Source: DATKNA01 sp963786765 | Lineage (GTDB): Bacteria > Actinomycetota > Actinomycetes > Actinomycetales > Kineosporiaceae | Reading direction: 5' to 3' | Assembly (NCBI GenBank): GCA_963786765.1 | Contig: CAWBAJ010000010.1 | Span: 160,348-224,347 of the forward strand | Length of the DNA: 64,000 nt | Shown here: positions 26,597 through 36,387 of the stretch, piece after piece | How the letters are laid out: every line of letters begins with the position of its first letter | Position numbering within the stretch: the stretch's first letter is position 1 | Translations under genes and position numbers: made by a program | The notes under the pieces: generated by a model | Seen by the model: only the letters and a program-made list of their open reading frames with translations | Database searches by the model: none | What the model was told of the DNA's origin: nothing

Positions 26597-28441
26597 ATGA
26601 CCTGGTCCGTCCTCTCCCCCGACGGCACGCTGACCCTCGAGGCCGGCCTGGACGCCGAGGGCCGCCTCGGCTACAGGGTGCTGCGCAACGGGCACGAGGT
26701 GGTCGCGCGGTCCCGGCTCGGCGTCCTGCGGACGGACACGTCCTTCGACGCCGGTCTCGTGCTCGTCACCGCCACGGACGAAGTGGTGCTGCGGGACCGG
26801 TACACGCTCGTCCACGGCAAGCAGCTCGAGCACGACGTGGCAGCGGACACACGGACGCTGGAGCTGGTGAACCGCGACGGCGCCCGGCTCGACCTCGACC
26901 TGCGCGCGTACGACGAGGGCGTGGCGTTCCGGTACCGCTTCCCCGACGACGGCAGCGGGCGCGCGCGGACGGTGACGCACGAGCTGACCGGGGTCACGCC
27001 GGCCGCCCCGGGCCGGATGTGGGCTCAACCCACCCAGGAGCCCACGGTCTACGTGCCCGCCTACGAGAACCTCTACGCGGACGGGGTGCCGATCGGGTCG
27101 GCGTCGAGTGGCCCGGCGTGGGACCTGCCGGCGGCGTTCGAGTCCGGCGGCACCTGGCTGCTGGTGAGCGAGTCGGGCGTGGACACCTTCTACGGCTCGC
27201 GCCTCGGCTCCCACCCCGACGGGCAGACGTACACCTTCGCGCCCCCGCTCGAGGGCGAGGGGAACGGCACCGGCGCCATCACGGCCACCAGCGCCCTGCC
27301 CTGGACCCTGCCGTGGCGTCTCGTCGTGGTCGCGGCGGACGCCGGCCGCATGGCGGCATCCAACCTCGTGACGCATCTCGCCGAGCCGTCGCAGCTGACG
27401 GTCGCGAGCTGGGTCCGCCCCGGCCGGGTGGCGTGGAGCTGGTGGTCCGAGACCGACAGCCCGCGCGACCTGGTTCGTCAGCGCGACTGCGTCGACCTGG
27501 CCGCCGCCCTCGGCTGGGAGCACTGCCTGGTGGACGCGAACTGGGACGTCAACCCCGACGACGACGTGGCCGCGCTCGCCCGGTACGCGCGGGAGCGCGG
27601 AGTGGGGCTGTGGCTCTGGTACAACTCCGGCGGCCCGCACAACGACGTGACGGAGCGGCCCCGCGACCGCATGGACGAGCCCTCGGCGCGACGGGCGGAG
27701 TTCGCCAAGCTGGCTTCCTGGGGCGTCGCCGGCGTCAAGGTGGACTTCTTCCACAGCGACAAGCAGGACGGCATCGGCAGGTACCTCGGGATCCTCGCCG
27801 ACGCCGCGGAGCACCGGATCATGGTCAACGTGCACGGCTGCACGATCCCGCGGGGCTGGTCGCGCACCTGGCCGCACCTGATGTCGATGGAGGGCGTGCG
27901 CGGCGCCGAGGCCTACCTCTTCGACCCCGGATTCCCCGAGGCCGCCGCCGGCCACCACACCATCCTGCCGTTCACCCGCAACGCCGTCGGCCCGATGGAC
28001 TACACACCCGTGACCTTCTCCGACGTCACGCACCCGCACCTGACGACGAACGCGCACGAGCTGGCGCTCGCGGTGGTCTTCGAATCGGGCCTGCTGCACC
28101 TCGCGGACTCCGCCGAGACGTACCGCTCGGTCCCGCCCGCGGTCGCCGACGTGCTGCGCCGGGTACCGGTCGTCTGGGACGAGACCCGGTTCCTGGTCGC
28201 AGAACCGGGGCGGTGCGTGGTCGTCGCACGCCGCCGAGGCGAGGACTGGTGGGTGGCGGGCATCAACGGGCTCCCAGAGCCGCGGGCCCTCGAGCTCGAC
28301 CTCGCGCCCCTCGGCGCCGACCGGTGGCGGCTGCTCAGCGACGGCGGCGACCGGGACGAGATCGCCGTCCGGGACAGCGCGCCTGTGCTGCGGCACGTCC
28401 TCGAGCCCCGCGGGGGCTTCGTGGCGACGGTGCCCCGATGA
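26597..28441 (+). CDS. glycoside hydrolase family 97 protein
   Basis: 614 residues. The N-terminal super-sandwich (about 1-260) is followed by a (beta/alpha)8 barrel: VAWSWWSETDSP, WEHCLVDANW, GVKVDFFHSDKQ with the probable nucleophile Asp383, NVHGCTIPRGWSRTWPHL, and SMEGVRGAE. The nucleophile Asp places it with the retaining GH97 alpha-galactosidase-like branch (from family knowledge). There is no signal peptide, so it acts in the cytoplasm on imported glycosides. It is divergent from the EACC1-caspase operon and its stop overlaps the next gene's ATGA. Confidence 0.88.
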   Translation: MTWSVLSPDGTLTLEAGLDAEGRLGYRVLRNGHEVVARSRLGVLRTDTSFDAGLVLVTATDEVVLRDRYTLVHGKQLEHDVAADTRTLELVNRDGARLDLDLRAYDEGVAFRYRFPDDGSGRARTVTHELTGVTPAAPGRMWAQPTQEPTVYVPAYENLYADGVPIGSASSGPAWDLPAAFESGGTWLLVSESGVDTFYGSRLGSHPDGQTYTFAPPLEGEGNGTGAITATSALPWTLPWRLVVVAADAGRMAASNLVTHLAEPSQLTVASWVRPGRVAWSWWSETDSPRDLVRQRDCVDLAAALGWEHCLVDANWDVNPDDDVAALARYARERGVGLWLWYNSGGPHNDVTERPRDRMDEPSARRAEFAKLASWGVAGVKVDFFHSDKQDGIGRYLGILADAAEHRIMVNVHGCTIPRGWSRTWPHLMSMEGVRGAEAYLFDPGFPEAAAGHHTILPFTRNAVGPMDYTPVTFSDVTHPHLTTNAHELALAVVFESGLLHLADSAETYRSVPPAVADVLRRVPVVWDETRFLVAEPGRCVVVARRRGEDWWVAGINGLPEPRALELDLAPLGADRWRLLSDGGDRDEIAVRDSAPVLRHVLEPRGGFVATVPR

Positions 28442-29602
28442 GCGGCCGGCTGCGCGTAGGCCCGTCGCGCCGGCTGCCCGACTTCCGGCTCGAGGCCTAC
28501 TTCTCCCGCTGGGAGTTCACCGCGCGGCACCACCTCACCGCCTCGGACGCCGAGACCCTCACCGTCGCCGAGCTCCTCGCCCTGGGTACGGACGCCGACC
28601 GCGAGGCGTTCGCGGCGCTGCGCCTCGGCTATCTCGAGACGTGGGGGACGGCGCCACTGCGCGAGGCGATCGCCGACACGTACGACGCGTGCGGGCCCGA
28701 CGACGTGCTGGCGTTCGCCGGCGCCGAGGAGGCCCTCTACTGGCTGATGCAGCTGCTGGCGGGGCCCGGCGACCATCGTCGTCGTCACGGTGCCGAACTA
28801 CCAGGCCGTCGAGACCCTGCCACTGTCGGCCGGGGCCGACGTGACCGGCGTCCTGCTCGACGCGGAGGGCGGCTGGCGCCTGGACGTCGACGCGGTCCGC
28901 CGGGCGTTGCGGCCCTCGACGACCGCGGTCTGCGTCAACGTGCCCAACAACCCGACCGGCGCCCTGCCGGACCAGGCGACGTGGCAGGCGCTCGTGGCGC
29001 TGTGCGACGAGGCCGGCGTCCGGCTCGTGTCCGACGAGGTGTACCGCGGGATCGAGCTCGACCCGGCGCGCACGCTGGCGCAGGCCGCGGACCTGTCGCC
29101 GACCGCGGTGTCCGTGAACGTGATGTCGAAGGCGTACGGGTTGCCCGGGCTGCGGATCGGCTGGGTGACCTGCCGGGACCGGGCGCTGCTCGAGACGCTG
29201 GAGCGGCACAAGCACTACACGTCGATCTGCAACTCGGGCCCGGGCGAGTTCCTCGCGACGGTCGCGCTGCGGGCGCGCGATCAGGTGCTCGCGCGAACCC
29301 GCGGGATCGTCGCGCAGAACCTGCCCTCGTTCGACGCGTTCTTCGCCCGGCACCCCGGCCTCTTCGACTGGGCCGCGCCGGACGGCGGCTGCGTGGCGTT
29401 CCCCCGCTATCTGGGGGCCGACGGCGTCGAGGCGTTCTGCACCGAGCTCGTCGAGACCGAGGGCGTGCTGCTGCTGCCGGCCACTATTTACGCCTCCGAC
29501 GTCGGGGAGGTGCCCGCGGACCACTTCCGCATCGGCATCGGCCGCCGCGACCCGGGACCGGCGCTGGCGGCCTTCGAGTCGTTCCTCGCCCGCCGGCGCT
29601 GA
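28438..29602 (+). CDS. PLP-dependent class I/II aminotransferase, one frameshift
   Basis: About 388 residues. ATG 28438 overlaps the GH97 stop (ATGA). The sequence LPDFRLEAYFSRWEF, ETLTVAELLAL and LRLGYLETWGTAPLREAIA is typical of the aminotransferase branch near capreomycidine synthase. Near 28775 one base breaks the frame inside GPGDHVVVTVPNYQ. Further on CVNVPNNPTGALP, LVSDEVYRGIELD, and the PLP lysine in VMSKAYGLPGLRIGW are all intact, followed by a C-terminal HFRIGIGRR. Substrate unknown. Coupled translation with a GH97 glycosidase is unusual and may mark a small sugar/amino acid pathway. Confidence 0.85.
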
Positions 29603-29616
29603 CGGTCAGCCGGGCC

Positions 29617-32600
29617 TCACCGCAGCCCGATCGTCACGTAATAGACCTGCCCGTCGTCCAGGGCGACCTTGACCTGGTACTGGTAGCCGGCCGCGACGCC
29701 CTTGGTCGACCAGTTGTACTGGTACTGCTGGCTCCCCGCCTCCCACCGGAAGTCCGTGCCGCTGGTCTCGGTGTCGCTGAAGAGCAGCTCCCCCTCGAGC
29801 GCGCTGGTCGGGCTCCCCTTCACCGGCAGGAGCCACTGGGGTGGCCGGCTCGCCTGCACGACGGTCCCGTCCGCCCGCTCGAGCTGCAACTTCGCGGGCA
29901 CGGTGCTGCCGCCCTTGAAGACGCTCAGCCCCTGGTCGATCTGATGGGCGGTGTCGTTGATGGGCTGCTTGAAGCCGTCCCAGCGGTAGATCACGCGATA
30001 GGAGCCGGTCTGCGTGCGCGTGTTGCCGGCCCGGTCCGTCGCCGTGGCGGTGAAGGTGAACCTGCCGACGCCGTTCGGCTGACCCCCGGTGACGGCCAGG
30101 ACGCAGGAGACGACCCCCGAGCCGCTCCCGTCGGATGCGTTACAGGCCTTGCCCGACGCCGGGATCGCCGGGTCGCCGAGCACGTAGGGCTTGGTGGCGT
30201 CGACGCCGGTGTTGGTGATCGTCGGAGCCGTGCGGTCGATCCTGATACCGCTGACCGCACCGGTGGCCGTGTTCCCGGCACGATCGGAGATTCTCGGCGA
30301 CTCCGCGCCGAGGTCGGAGCCCTCGCCGTCGATCACGCTGTCGGCGGGGACCTTGGCGGGGTCGATCCCCGAGAGGGCGTCCTGGCCGGTCCAGTGGATC
30401 GCGACGTCCCCCCGGTACCAGCCGGCAGCGTTCGGGGCGGTCGTGGGAGCGCCCGTGACGGTCGGTGGGGTCCTGTCGATGGCGATGTCCCCGACCGTCG
30501 CCTCGCTCGTGGTGCCGAAGCCGTCCACCGCGCGCCCGGTCACGGACTGCCCGCTGCCCTCCTCCGAGACCGTCGTCGGCTCCGGGCACTCCGTCACGCC
30601 GGTTCCCTGGTCGGTGCAGGCGAAGCTGACGAGGACCGGGCCGTCGTTCCAGCCGTACCCGTTGGGCGCCGGGTACCTCGCCCCGGTGATCGTGGGGGCA
30701 CCCCCGTCGACCTTCAGCGTGATGCTGTGGCCCGCCGCGGTCCTGTCCTCGACGTTGCCCGCCTTGTCGACGCTCCAATACGTGATCGTGTGCTCGCCCA
30801 GAACCGAGTACCGGAAGGGACCGGTGTACAGCTCGGCGGGACCGGCGTCGACGGAGTAGTAGGTGGCCTCGATCCCCGAGAGGTCGCTCCCCGTCGTCAG
30901 GGTGACGAGCACGCTCCCCTCGTACCAGCCGGTCGGCGCGTCCGGCAGGCTCACCTGCGTCGTCGGCGCGGTCCGGTCGATCCTGATCCCGGTCACGGTG
31001 GCGTCGGTGGTGTTGCCCGCCCCGTCGGTGACCGAGGCAGCGGCCGAGAGATCGTTCCCCTCGCCCGTCACGACGGAGTCCTCCGGATCGGCGCCGTCGA
31101 GACCGGACAGATCGTCGCTTGCGCTCCAGTGCACGCGAACGTCCTGCCGGTACCAGCCGTGGTGGGCGCCGTCGAGGTCGGCGGCACCGGACAGCCTCGG
31201 TGGTGTCGTGTCGACGTCGATGCGGCTGACACCTGTGTCCGCGGCGTTGCCCGCCAGGTCCTTCGCGGTGCCGTGGGCAGACCCCGCCCTGCCCTCGCCG
31301 ACGGTCTGGGCGGCGGGGCAGCTCGCGACCCCGGACACGGCGTCGCCGCAGGAGTACGTGACCGTGACCTCGGAGCGGTACCAGCCGTTCTCGTTCGCGG
31401 CCCCGTTCACCGTGGCGTCGATCGTCGGCGGCGAGGTGTCGATGCTCACGGTCGCCCGATCCGTCGCGGTGTTGCCGGCGGCGTCGGTCGCGGTGCCGAT
31501 CACTTCCTGGCCCGCGCCCTCGTCGCTCACCGTCCGGTCGCCCGTGCACGAGACGACGCCGGACCCGTTCCCGTCGGCGCAGGTGAACGTCACGGTCACC
31601 GCGCTGTCGTTCCAGCCGGCCTCGTTCGCCCTCGGCGACTGGGTGTGGTGAATCGCCGGCGCGGTCCCGTCGACGTTCACCTGGATCGTCGTGGCCTGCT
31701 CGACGTTGCCCGCAATGTCGACGCTCCAGAAGCGCAGGTCGTGCACTCCCTCGGACGCGATCGCGACAGACGTCCCGCTTCGCCGCTGCCCGTCGTCCAG
31801 CACGTAGTACGTGTCGGCGACACCGGACAGGCGGTCGGACGCCTTGAGCGCGACAGTGACGCCCAGCGCGGTCCAGTCCGTCGGCGCGGACGGCGTCGTC
31901 GTCGGCGGAGTCCTGTCGATCCTGACCGGCTCGCTGGTGGCGGTGGCGCTGTTCCCCGCGCGGTCCGACACCGACGCGGACGCCGTCTGCGCGGTGCCCT
32001 CACCAGTGATCGTGGTGTCGGCCGGCGCCTCGCCGGCGAGCCCGGACACGGCGTCAGCCGCCGTCCAGTGGATCGGAACGTCCCCGGCGTACCAGCCGTC
32101 GGGACCGGGGCCCGTGACGGGAGCGCCGGAGAGGGTGGGCGGCTCCGTATCGACGTTGATGCCACTCACCGTCGCGGTCGACGTGTTGCCGGCGTTGTCG
32201 ACGGCCGTGCCGGTGACGGACTGGCCGGCGCCGCTGTCGGACACGGTCGTCGCGCCGGGACAGCTCCGGATCCCGGACACGGTGTCGGAGCAGGTGAAGT
32301 TCACCGTCACCGGACCGTCGTTCCAGCCGGCCGCGTTCGGTGCGGGGAACCGCGACCCCGTGATCACCGGCGAGCCCTTGTCGAGCTTGACGGTCACGGA
32401 GCCGGTGCTGGTGTTGCCGACGGCGTCCTTGGCGACGGCCGCCCTGGTGACGCCGGCGGTGTCCGCGCTCTGCACCTCCGCGGCGGGGGTCGGCCCGCTC
32501 GTCACGCCTGAGCCGCCGTCGGTGGCCGACCATGCGATCGCGACGTCGGAGCTGTTCCAGCCGGCGGGGTTCGGCGAGGGGGTCAGCGCCCCGGTGACGA

Positions 32601-33051
32601 CGGGCCCGGTGTTGTCGAGGACGAACGACGCCGTGCGCGAGCTCGCCGTCCCGGTGCAGCCGTTCGCGCCGAAGCTGTCGAAGGCGCTCGCCGTCACGGT
32701 CTGCACGCCGTCCCCCGGGCCGGCCTTGAGCGCGAAGACCCAGGAGCCCCGACCTCCGCCGGCCAGCGTCTGGCTCGCCGTGAACACCCCGCTCAGCTGG
32801 ACACACTGCGTGTCGGGCATCGTGAGGACCTGCAGGCTGAGCGCTGCGCCGTCCCTGGCGTAGAGCTTCCCGCCCACGATCGCAGTCCCCGTGCCGCCGG
32901 ACAGCGAGGCGTTGAGCACCGTCGACGCGCCGGCGACGGGGACGAGCACGGCAAGGCCAGGGATGGCCACGGCCAGGGCGGTCAGGCAACGCAGGAGGAG
33001 GCGTGAGCGCCGCTGTGCGGGCATGCTCGCGCCGACCGGCGAAGTCGACAT
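29617..33051 (-). CDS. large secreted Ig-like repeat protein with PxKF-like C terminus
   Basis: 1,144 residues. An ATG at 33051 with GGAAGGA upstream starts a signal peptide (RLLLRCLTALAVAIPGLAV ... AGAS). About ten Ig-like units of roughly 95 residues follow, each with a conserved GWYRGDVAIHWTGQD or GWNDSAVTVTFTC start and SDRAGNTATG-type ending. Two kinds alternate: those with a Cys pair (FTCSDTVSGIRSCPG) and Trp-only ones. The C terminus (DGFKQPINDTAHQIDQGLSV, PAKLQL, YQYNWSTKG) resembles PxKF domains. There is no LPXTG or lipobox, so it is probably released or held on the wall by an unknown means; adhesion or wall scaffolding is inferred. Confidence 0.85.
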   Translation of the reverse strand: MSTSPVGASMPAQRRSRLLLRCLTALAVAIPGLAVLVPVAGASTVLNASLSGGTGTAIVGGKLYARDGAALSLQVLTMPDTQCVQLSGVFTASQTLAGGGRGSWVFALKAGPGDGVQTVTASAFDSFGANGCTGTASSRTASFVLDNTGPVVTGALTPSPNPAGWNSSDVAIAWSATDGGSGVTSGPTPAAEVQSADTAGVTRAAVAKDAVGNTSTGSVTVKLDKGSPVITGSRFPAPNAAGWNDGPVTVNFTCSDTVSGIRSCPGATTVSDSGAGQSVTGTAVDNAGNTSTATVSGINVDTEPPTLSGAPVTGPGPDGWYAGDVPIHWTAADAVSGLAGEAPADTTITGEGTAQTASASVSDRAGNSATATSEPVRIDRTPPTTTPSAPTDWTALGVTVALKASDRLSGVADTYYVLDDGQRRSGTSVAIASEGVHDLRFWSVDIAGNVEQATTIQVNVDGTAPAIHHTQSPRANEAGWNDSAVTVTFTCADGNGSGVVSCTGDRTVSDEGAGQEVIGTATDAAGNTATDRATVSIDTSPPTIDATVNGAANENGWYRSEVTVTYSCGDAVSGVASCPAAQTVGEGRAGSAHGTAKDLAGNAADTGVSRIDVDTTPPRLSGAADLDGAHHGWYRQDVRVHWSASDDLSGLDGADPEDSVVTGEGNDLSAAASVTDGAGNTTDATVTGIRIDRTAPTTQVSLPDAPTGWYEGSVLVTLTTGSDLSGIEATYYSVDAGPAELYTGPFRYSVLGEHTITYWSVDKAGNVEDRTAAGHSITLKVDGGAPTITGARYPAPNGYGWNDGPVLVSFACTDQGTGVTECPEPTTVSEEGSGQSVTGRAVDGFGTTSEATVGDIAIDRTPPTVTGAPTTAPNAAGWYRGDVAIHWTGQDALSGIDPAKVPADSVIDGEGSDLGAESPRISDRAGNTATGAVSGIRIDRTAPTITNTGVDATKPYVLGDPAIPASGKACNASDGSGSGVVSCVLAVTGGQPNGVGRFTFTATATDRAGNTRTQTGSYRVIYRWDGFKQPINDTAHQIDQGLSVFKGGSTVPAKLQLERADGTVVQASRPPQWLLPVKGSPTSALEGELLFSDTETSGTDFRWEAGSQQYQYNWSTKGVAAGYQYQVKVALDDGQVYYVTIGLR

Positions 33052-33320
33052 CGGATTCCTTCCGGCTTCCAGGTCCGCCCCCGAGACGGGTCCTCGTCGC
33101 CGCCCTCCGGCGGCCCGGAACGAGCCCGCGCTTGAATGCCGACGACACTAGGACGTGTCACGCAGCGGAGCGGGCAGCCCCTTGGCGAATGGGGCGTTCG
33201 GACGAGATGTCGACGTCCCGTCACTCTGCGCAGTCGCAAGCCCGACCAGGTGTTCTTACCAGAAGTAACCGGCGAGCACGAAGCGCGACGAGATGGTCGA
33301 GGCTCGAGGGCAACGGCCCT

Positions 33321-34406
33321 TCAGAACAGGACCACCGACCGCAGCACCTCGCCGCGCTGCATCTTCTCGAACGCGGGCTCCACGTCGCCGATGCCGATCG
33401 TCTCCGAGACGAACGCATCGAGGTCGAGCCGCCCCTGCAGGTAGAGGTCGATCAGCATCGGGAAGTCACGCGACGGCAGGCAGTCGCCGTACCAGGACGA
33501 CTTCAGCGCTCCCCCGCGGCCGAAGACGTCGAGCAGCGGCAGGTCGAGGCGCATCTGCGGCGTGGGCACGCCGACGAGCACCACCGTTCCCGCGAGATCC
33601 CGGGCATAGAAGGCCTGCGTGTACGTCTCCGGACGGCCGACGGCCTCGATGACGACGTCCGCGCCGAACCCGCCGGTCAGCTCGCGGACCGCCTCGACGA
33701 CATCCCCCTCGCCGGCGTTCACCGTGTGGGTGGCGCCGAGCCCCCGGGCCCACTCGAGCTTGCGGTCGTCGACGTCGATCGCGATGATCCGCGCCGCGCC
33801 CGCCAGCCGTGAGCCGAGCACGGCGGCGTTGCCGACCCCACCGCAGCCGATCACGGCGACGCTGTCGCCGCGGGTCACGCCGCCCGTGTTGACCGCGGCG
33901 CCGAGGCCGGCCATCACGCCGCACCCGAGCAGGCCCGCGGCCGCCGGGCTGGCGGCCGGGTCGACCTTCGTGCACTGCCCCGCGTGCACCAGCGTCTTCT
34001 CCACGAAGGCGCCGATGCCGAGCGCGGGAGTGAGCTCCGTGCCGTCTGCCAGCGTCATCCGCTGCGAGGCATTGTGGGTGCTGAAGCAGTACCAGGGGCG
34101 ACCGCGGCGGCAGGCGCGGCACTGCCCGCACACCGCCCGCCAGTTGAGGATGACGAAGTCCCCGGGCGCCACCTCGCTGACGCCGTCGCCGACGCTCTCG
34201 ACGATGCCGGCCGCCTCGTGCCCGAGCAGGAACGGGAACTCGTCGTTGATCCCGCCCTCGCGGTAGTGCAGGTCCGTGTGGCAGACGCCGCACGCCTGGA
34301 CCCGGACGACGGCCTCGCCGGGGCCGGGGTCGGGGACGACGACCTCCTCGAGGCTCACCGGCTCGCCCTTGCCCCGCGCCACGACTCCCTGCACCGTCTG
34401 CGGCAT
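33321..34406 (-). CDS. mscR: S-(hydroxymethyl)mycothiol dehydrogenase / S-nitrosomycothiol reductase
   Basis: 361 residues from MPQTVQGVV at 34406; the frame is open upstream but the family begins here. It is a zinc-dependent alcohol dehydrogenase of the mycothiol-specific branch: ACGVCHTDLHYREGGINDEFPF, structural zinc cysteines in CGQCRACRRGRPWYC, VIGCGGVGNAAVLG (NAD binding), SSWYGDCLPSRDFP and EVLRSVVLF at the end, all typical of MscR. It oxidises the formaldehyde-mycothiol adduct and reduces S-nitrosomycothiol, and supports placement in a mycothiol-making actinobacterium. Confidence 0.92.
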   Translation of the reverse strand: MPQTVQGVVARGKGEPVSLEEVVVPDPGPGEAVVRVQACGVCHTDLHYREGGINDEFPFLLGHEAAGIVESVGDGVSEVAPGDFVILNWRAVCGQCRACRRGRPWYCFSTHNASQRMTLADGTELTPALGIGAFVEKTLVHAGQCTKVDPAASPAAAGLLGCGVMAGLGAAVNTGGVTRGDSVAVIGCGGVGNAAVLGSRLAGAARIIAIDVDDRKLEWARGLGATHTVNAGEGDVVEAVRELTGGFGADVVIEAVGRPETYTQAFYARDLAGTVVLVGVPTPQMRLDLPLLDVFGRGGALKSSWYGDCLPSRDFPMLIDLYLQGRLDLDAFVSETIGIGDVEPAFEKMQRGEVLRSVVLF

Positions 34407-34717
34407 GGTCGCTGCCCCTTCGTCGTCCCCGGACGCCGCCGGCGACGGCGCGGCCAACGCTACCTCCACCGTTCGGAGGGTCCGGCTCGGGAACACGCCA
34501 CATCCAGGCCGGCCGATGCGACCGCCGCCGCCGCGCGTGACCCGCCGACCTCTTGCGTGCGGTCACGCCTTCAAGCTGCTCGGCGGCTGATCGGCGTCTC
34601 GCGGTCCGGGACGACCGGGACCGAAATCCGGACACACGCGGAGGAACCGCAGGTGAGCGCGGTCACGCCGGGAGCGTCTTGCTTCTGTTCAGGGTGTCGG
34701 AGCCGTACCGTCGAAGC
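34407..34717. other. 311-bp intergenic space upstream of mscR and the next small gene
   Basis: No convincing gene. It separates the divergent mscR from the plus-strand small gene at 34718 and so probably carries both promoters; I see no clear operator. Confidence 0.4.
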
Positions 34718-34939
34718 ATGGTCGATCGCGGAGCAATCGTCACGGCGCAGGAGACCCCTGGGGTCTGGCGCGTGGCCGCCTCCCGCCGCACGGAGCACGG
34801 GATGGCGCTGCTTCTCCTCCCCCGCGACGCCGACGCGTTCCTCTACCTCGCGTCGACCGTCGACCCGGGCATCCCGGTGCTGCTGCGCTTCGAGGAGGAC
34901 GTTCGCCTCGTGCCCTTCGCCGAGGCCACCCACGACTGA
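34718..34939 (+). CDS. 73-residue hypothetical protein
   Basis: A small protein reading MVDRGAIVTAQETPGVWRVA, then HGMALLLLPRDADAFLYLAS and VPFAEATHD. It is mainly beta-strand-like, without Cys or a membrane helix. Codon bias is good. No family is recognised. It sits beside the IS island and could be a fragment or a real small protein. Confidence 0.45.
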   Translation: MVDRGAIVTAQETPGVWRVAASRRTEHGMALLLLPRDADAFLYLASTVDPGIPVLLRFEEDVRLVPFAEATHD

Positions 34940-35233
34940 TATGGACGGCGTCCTTGTCAAGGGGCATGGGTGAGCGCGCAGCGTGTCGGCTGCTCGGGGG
35001 GTGGATGGGCCCGGTCGTGACGGCTCTGGCGAGCGTGTCGTGGGCGACGCACGGTCAGACTGATATGCGCGGGTTGGTTACCGCAGGGCGGGCTGTTCGG
35101 CTGGGACGGGCCGCGTGTCTAGGCTCGAGCGTGACCCCGAGGGGTTGCTCATAGTCGCGCCGCGGATCGTCCCTCGCGCTGCTGCCCGGGCCGTCACGAC
35201 CGGGGGCTTGTGTGGACCTGCCGCGGTCCTTGG
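34940..35233. other. 294-bp space next to the IS110-type transposase, possible element end
   Basis: No gene is apparent. It lies 3' to the minus-strand IS110-type transposase and probably includes the element's end and possibly a bridge RNA, since IS1111-like members carry theirs at this side. I could not define the element's boundary or core dinucleotide from one copy. Confidence 0.35.
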
Positions 35234-36322
35234 TCAGGCCGGCATCGTCGCCAGTGACCAGCACCAGCCGGCGAGCTCGCGGGCGATCGCGACGTTGGCG
35301 ACCGCGGGCCGCTTGCTGCGGGCGTCGAACCGGCGCCAGCGGGCGTGCAGGCGGCGGTTGCCGGCATCGGCGCGGGCGACCACGACCGCGGGGGCGGCCT
35401 GCCAGCGGCCGCGCAGCGTCGCTCCGGCCCGGTAGGCCTTGCGGTGGTGCCAGGCCGCCTCGACCAGCAGCCGCCGGGCGTGCCCGTTGCCGGTCTTGGT
35501 GATCGATCCCTGTACCCGGGAGGCGCCGGAGGAGGCCTCGGTCGGCACCAGCCCGAGGTAAGAGCCGATGGTGGCGCCGGTGAACCGGTCCCAGTCCCCG
35601 ATCTCCACGGCCAGCCCGAACCCGGTCAGGGTGTCCACCCCTCGCAAACAGGTCAGGCGCCGCATCACCGGGGTGAACTCGCTGTCCCCGGCCGTTTCTG
35701 CGATCGCCTGGTCCAGCCGGTCCCGGCGCGCGGTCACCGTCAGCACGGCCTCGTAGTCGGCCTCGAACGTCAGCCGCAGCGGCCCGCTGCCCAGCGCCAC
35801 GCCCTGCCGGCGCAGCCAGGCATCGTGCGGGCCCGTCCAGGCCTTCCCGCCGGAATACACGATGCCGTGGCGCAGCAGCAGCTTGGACAGCCGGTGCCGG
35901 GCCCGCATCAGATCGCCGCGGGCGTCCTCCCGGGCCCGGACCAGGTCCCGCGCCGTCTCCTGCTCGATCGTCGGCACCCGCACCGGCGTGACCTCATCCA
36001 GGCGCAGCAGCCGGGCCAGCAGCATCGCGTCCCGGGCATCGGTCTTGACCCGGTCCCCGGCCGGTCGGTGCAGCTTCGACGGCGCCGCCACCACACACGA
36101 GATCCCCGCTCCGGTCAACGCCCGGGCCAGCCCGAACCCGGTCGGGCCCGCCTCATAGACCACCCCGCACGGCCCCGGCAGGGCCGCGACCCACGCGATC
36201 ACCTCCCGGGGATCCGGGCACAACCGAGACTGCCTGACCTCGCCCGTCACGCCATCGATCGCGCACGCCACCACCGACCGGGCGTGAACATCCAGCCCTA
36301 CACTCGTACGCTCGAGGAACAC
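35234..36322 (-). CDS. IS110-family transposase (DEDD)
   Basis: 362 residues from a GTG at 36322 behind GGGAGG (the frame opens at 36364). The N-terminal RuvC-like DEDD domain is intact: SVGLDVHARSVV (Asp), VVYEAGPTGFGL (Glu), KTDARDAMLLARLL (Asp, Asp). The C-terminal Transposase_20 domain has GVDTLTGFGLAVEIGDWDRF, GLVPTEASSG with the catalytic-region Ser, and GNGHARRLLVEAAWHH. It is full length with no frameshift. IS110 elements move through a bridge RNA and produce no target duplication, so their ends cannot be found by terminal repeats. Confidence 0.9.
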   Translation of the reverse strand: MFLERTSVGLDVHARSVVACAIDGVTGEVRQSRLCPDPREVIAWVAALPGPCGVVYEAGPTGFGLARALTGAGISCVVAAPSKLHRPAGDRVKTDARDAMLLARLLRLDEVTPVRVPTIEQETARDLVRAREDARGDLMRARHRLSKLLLRHGIVYSGGKAWTGPHDAWLRRQGVALGSGPLRLTFEADYEAVLTVTARRDRLDQAIAETAGDSEFTPVMRRLTCLRGVDTLTGFGLAVEIGDWDRFTGATIGSYLGLVPTEASSGASRVQGSITKTGNGHARRLLVEAAWHHRKAYRAGATLRGRWQAAPAVVVARADAGNRRLHARWRRFDARSKRPAVANVAIARELAGWCWSLATMPA

Positions 36323-36387
36323 CGGCGCCTCCCGTGAATGCGGCTCTACCGGCGGCCCACCCACCGGAAACCCGCGTCATGCTTCAC

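Noticed and set aside
26335..32511. Another plus-strand frame of about 2,000 codons over the GH97, aminotransferase and Ig-repeat genes
   Set aside because: Its composition is Arg/Pro/Gly-rich shadow text; real genes lie in other frames.
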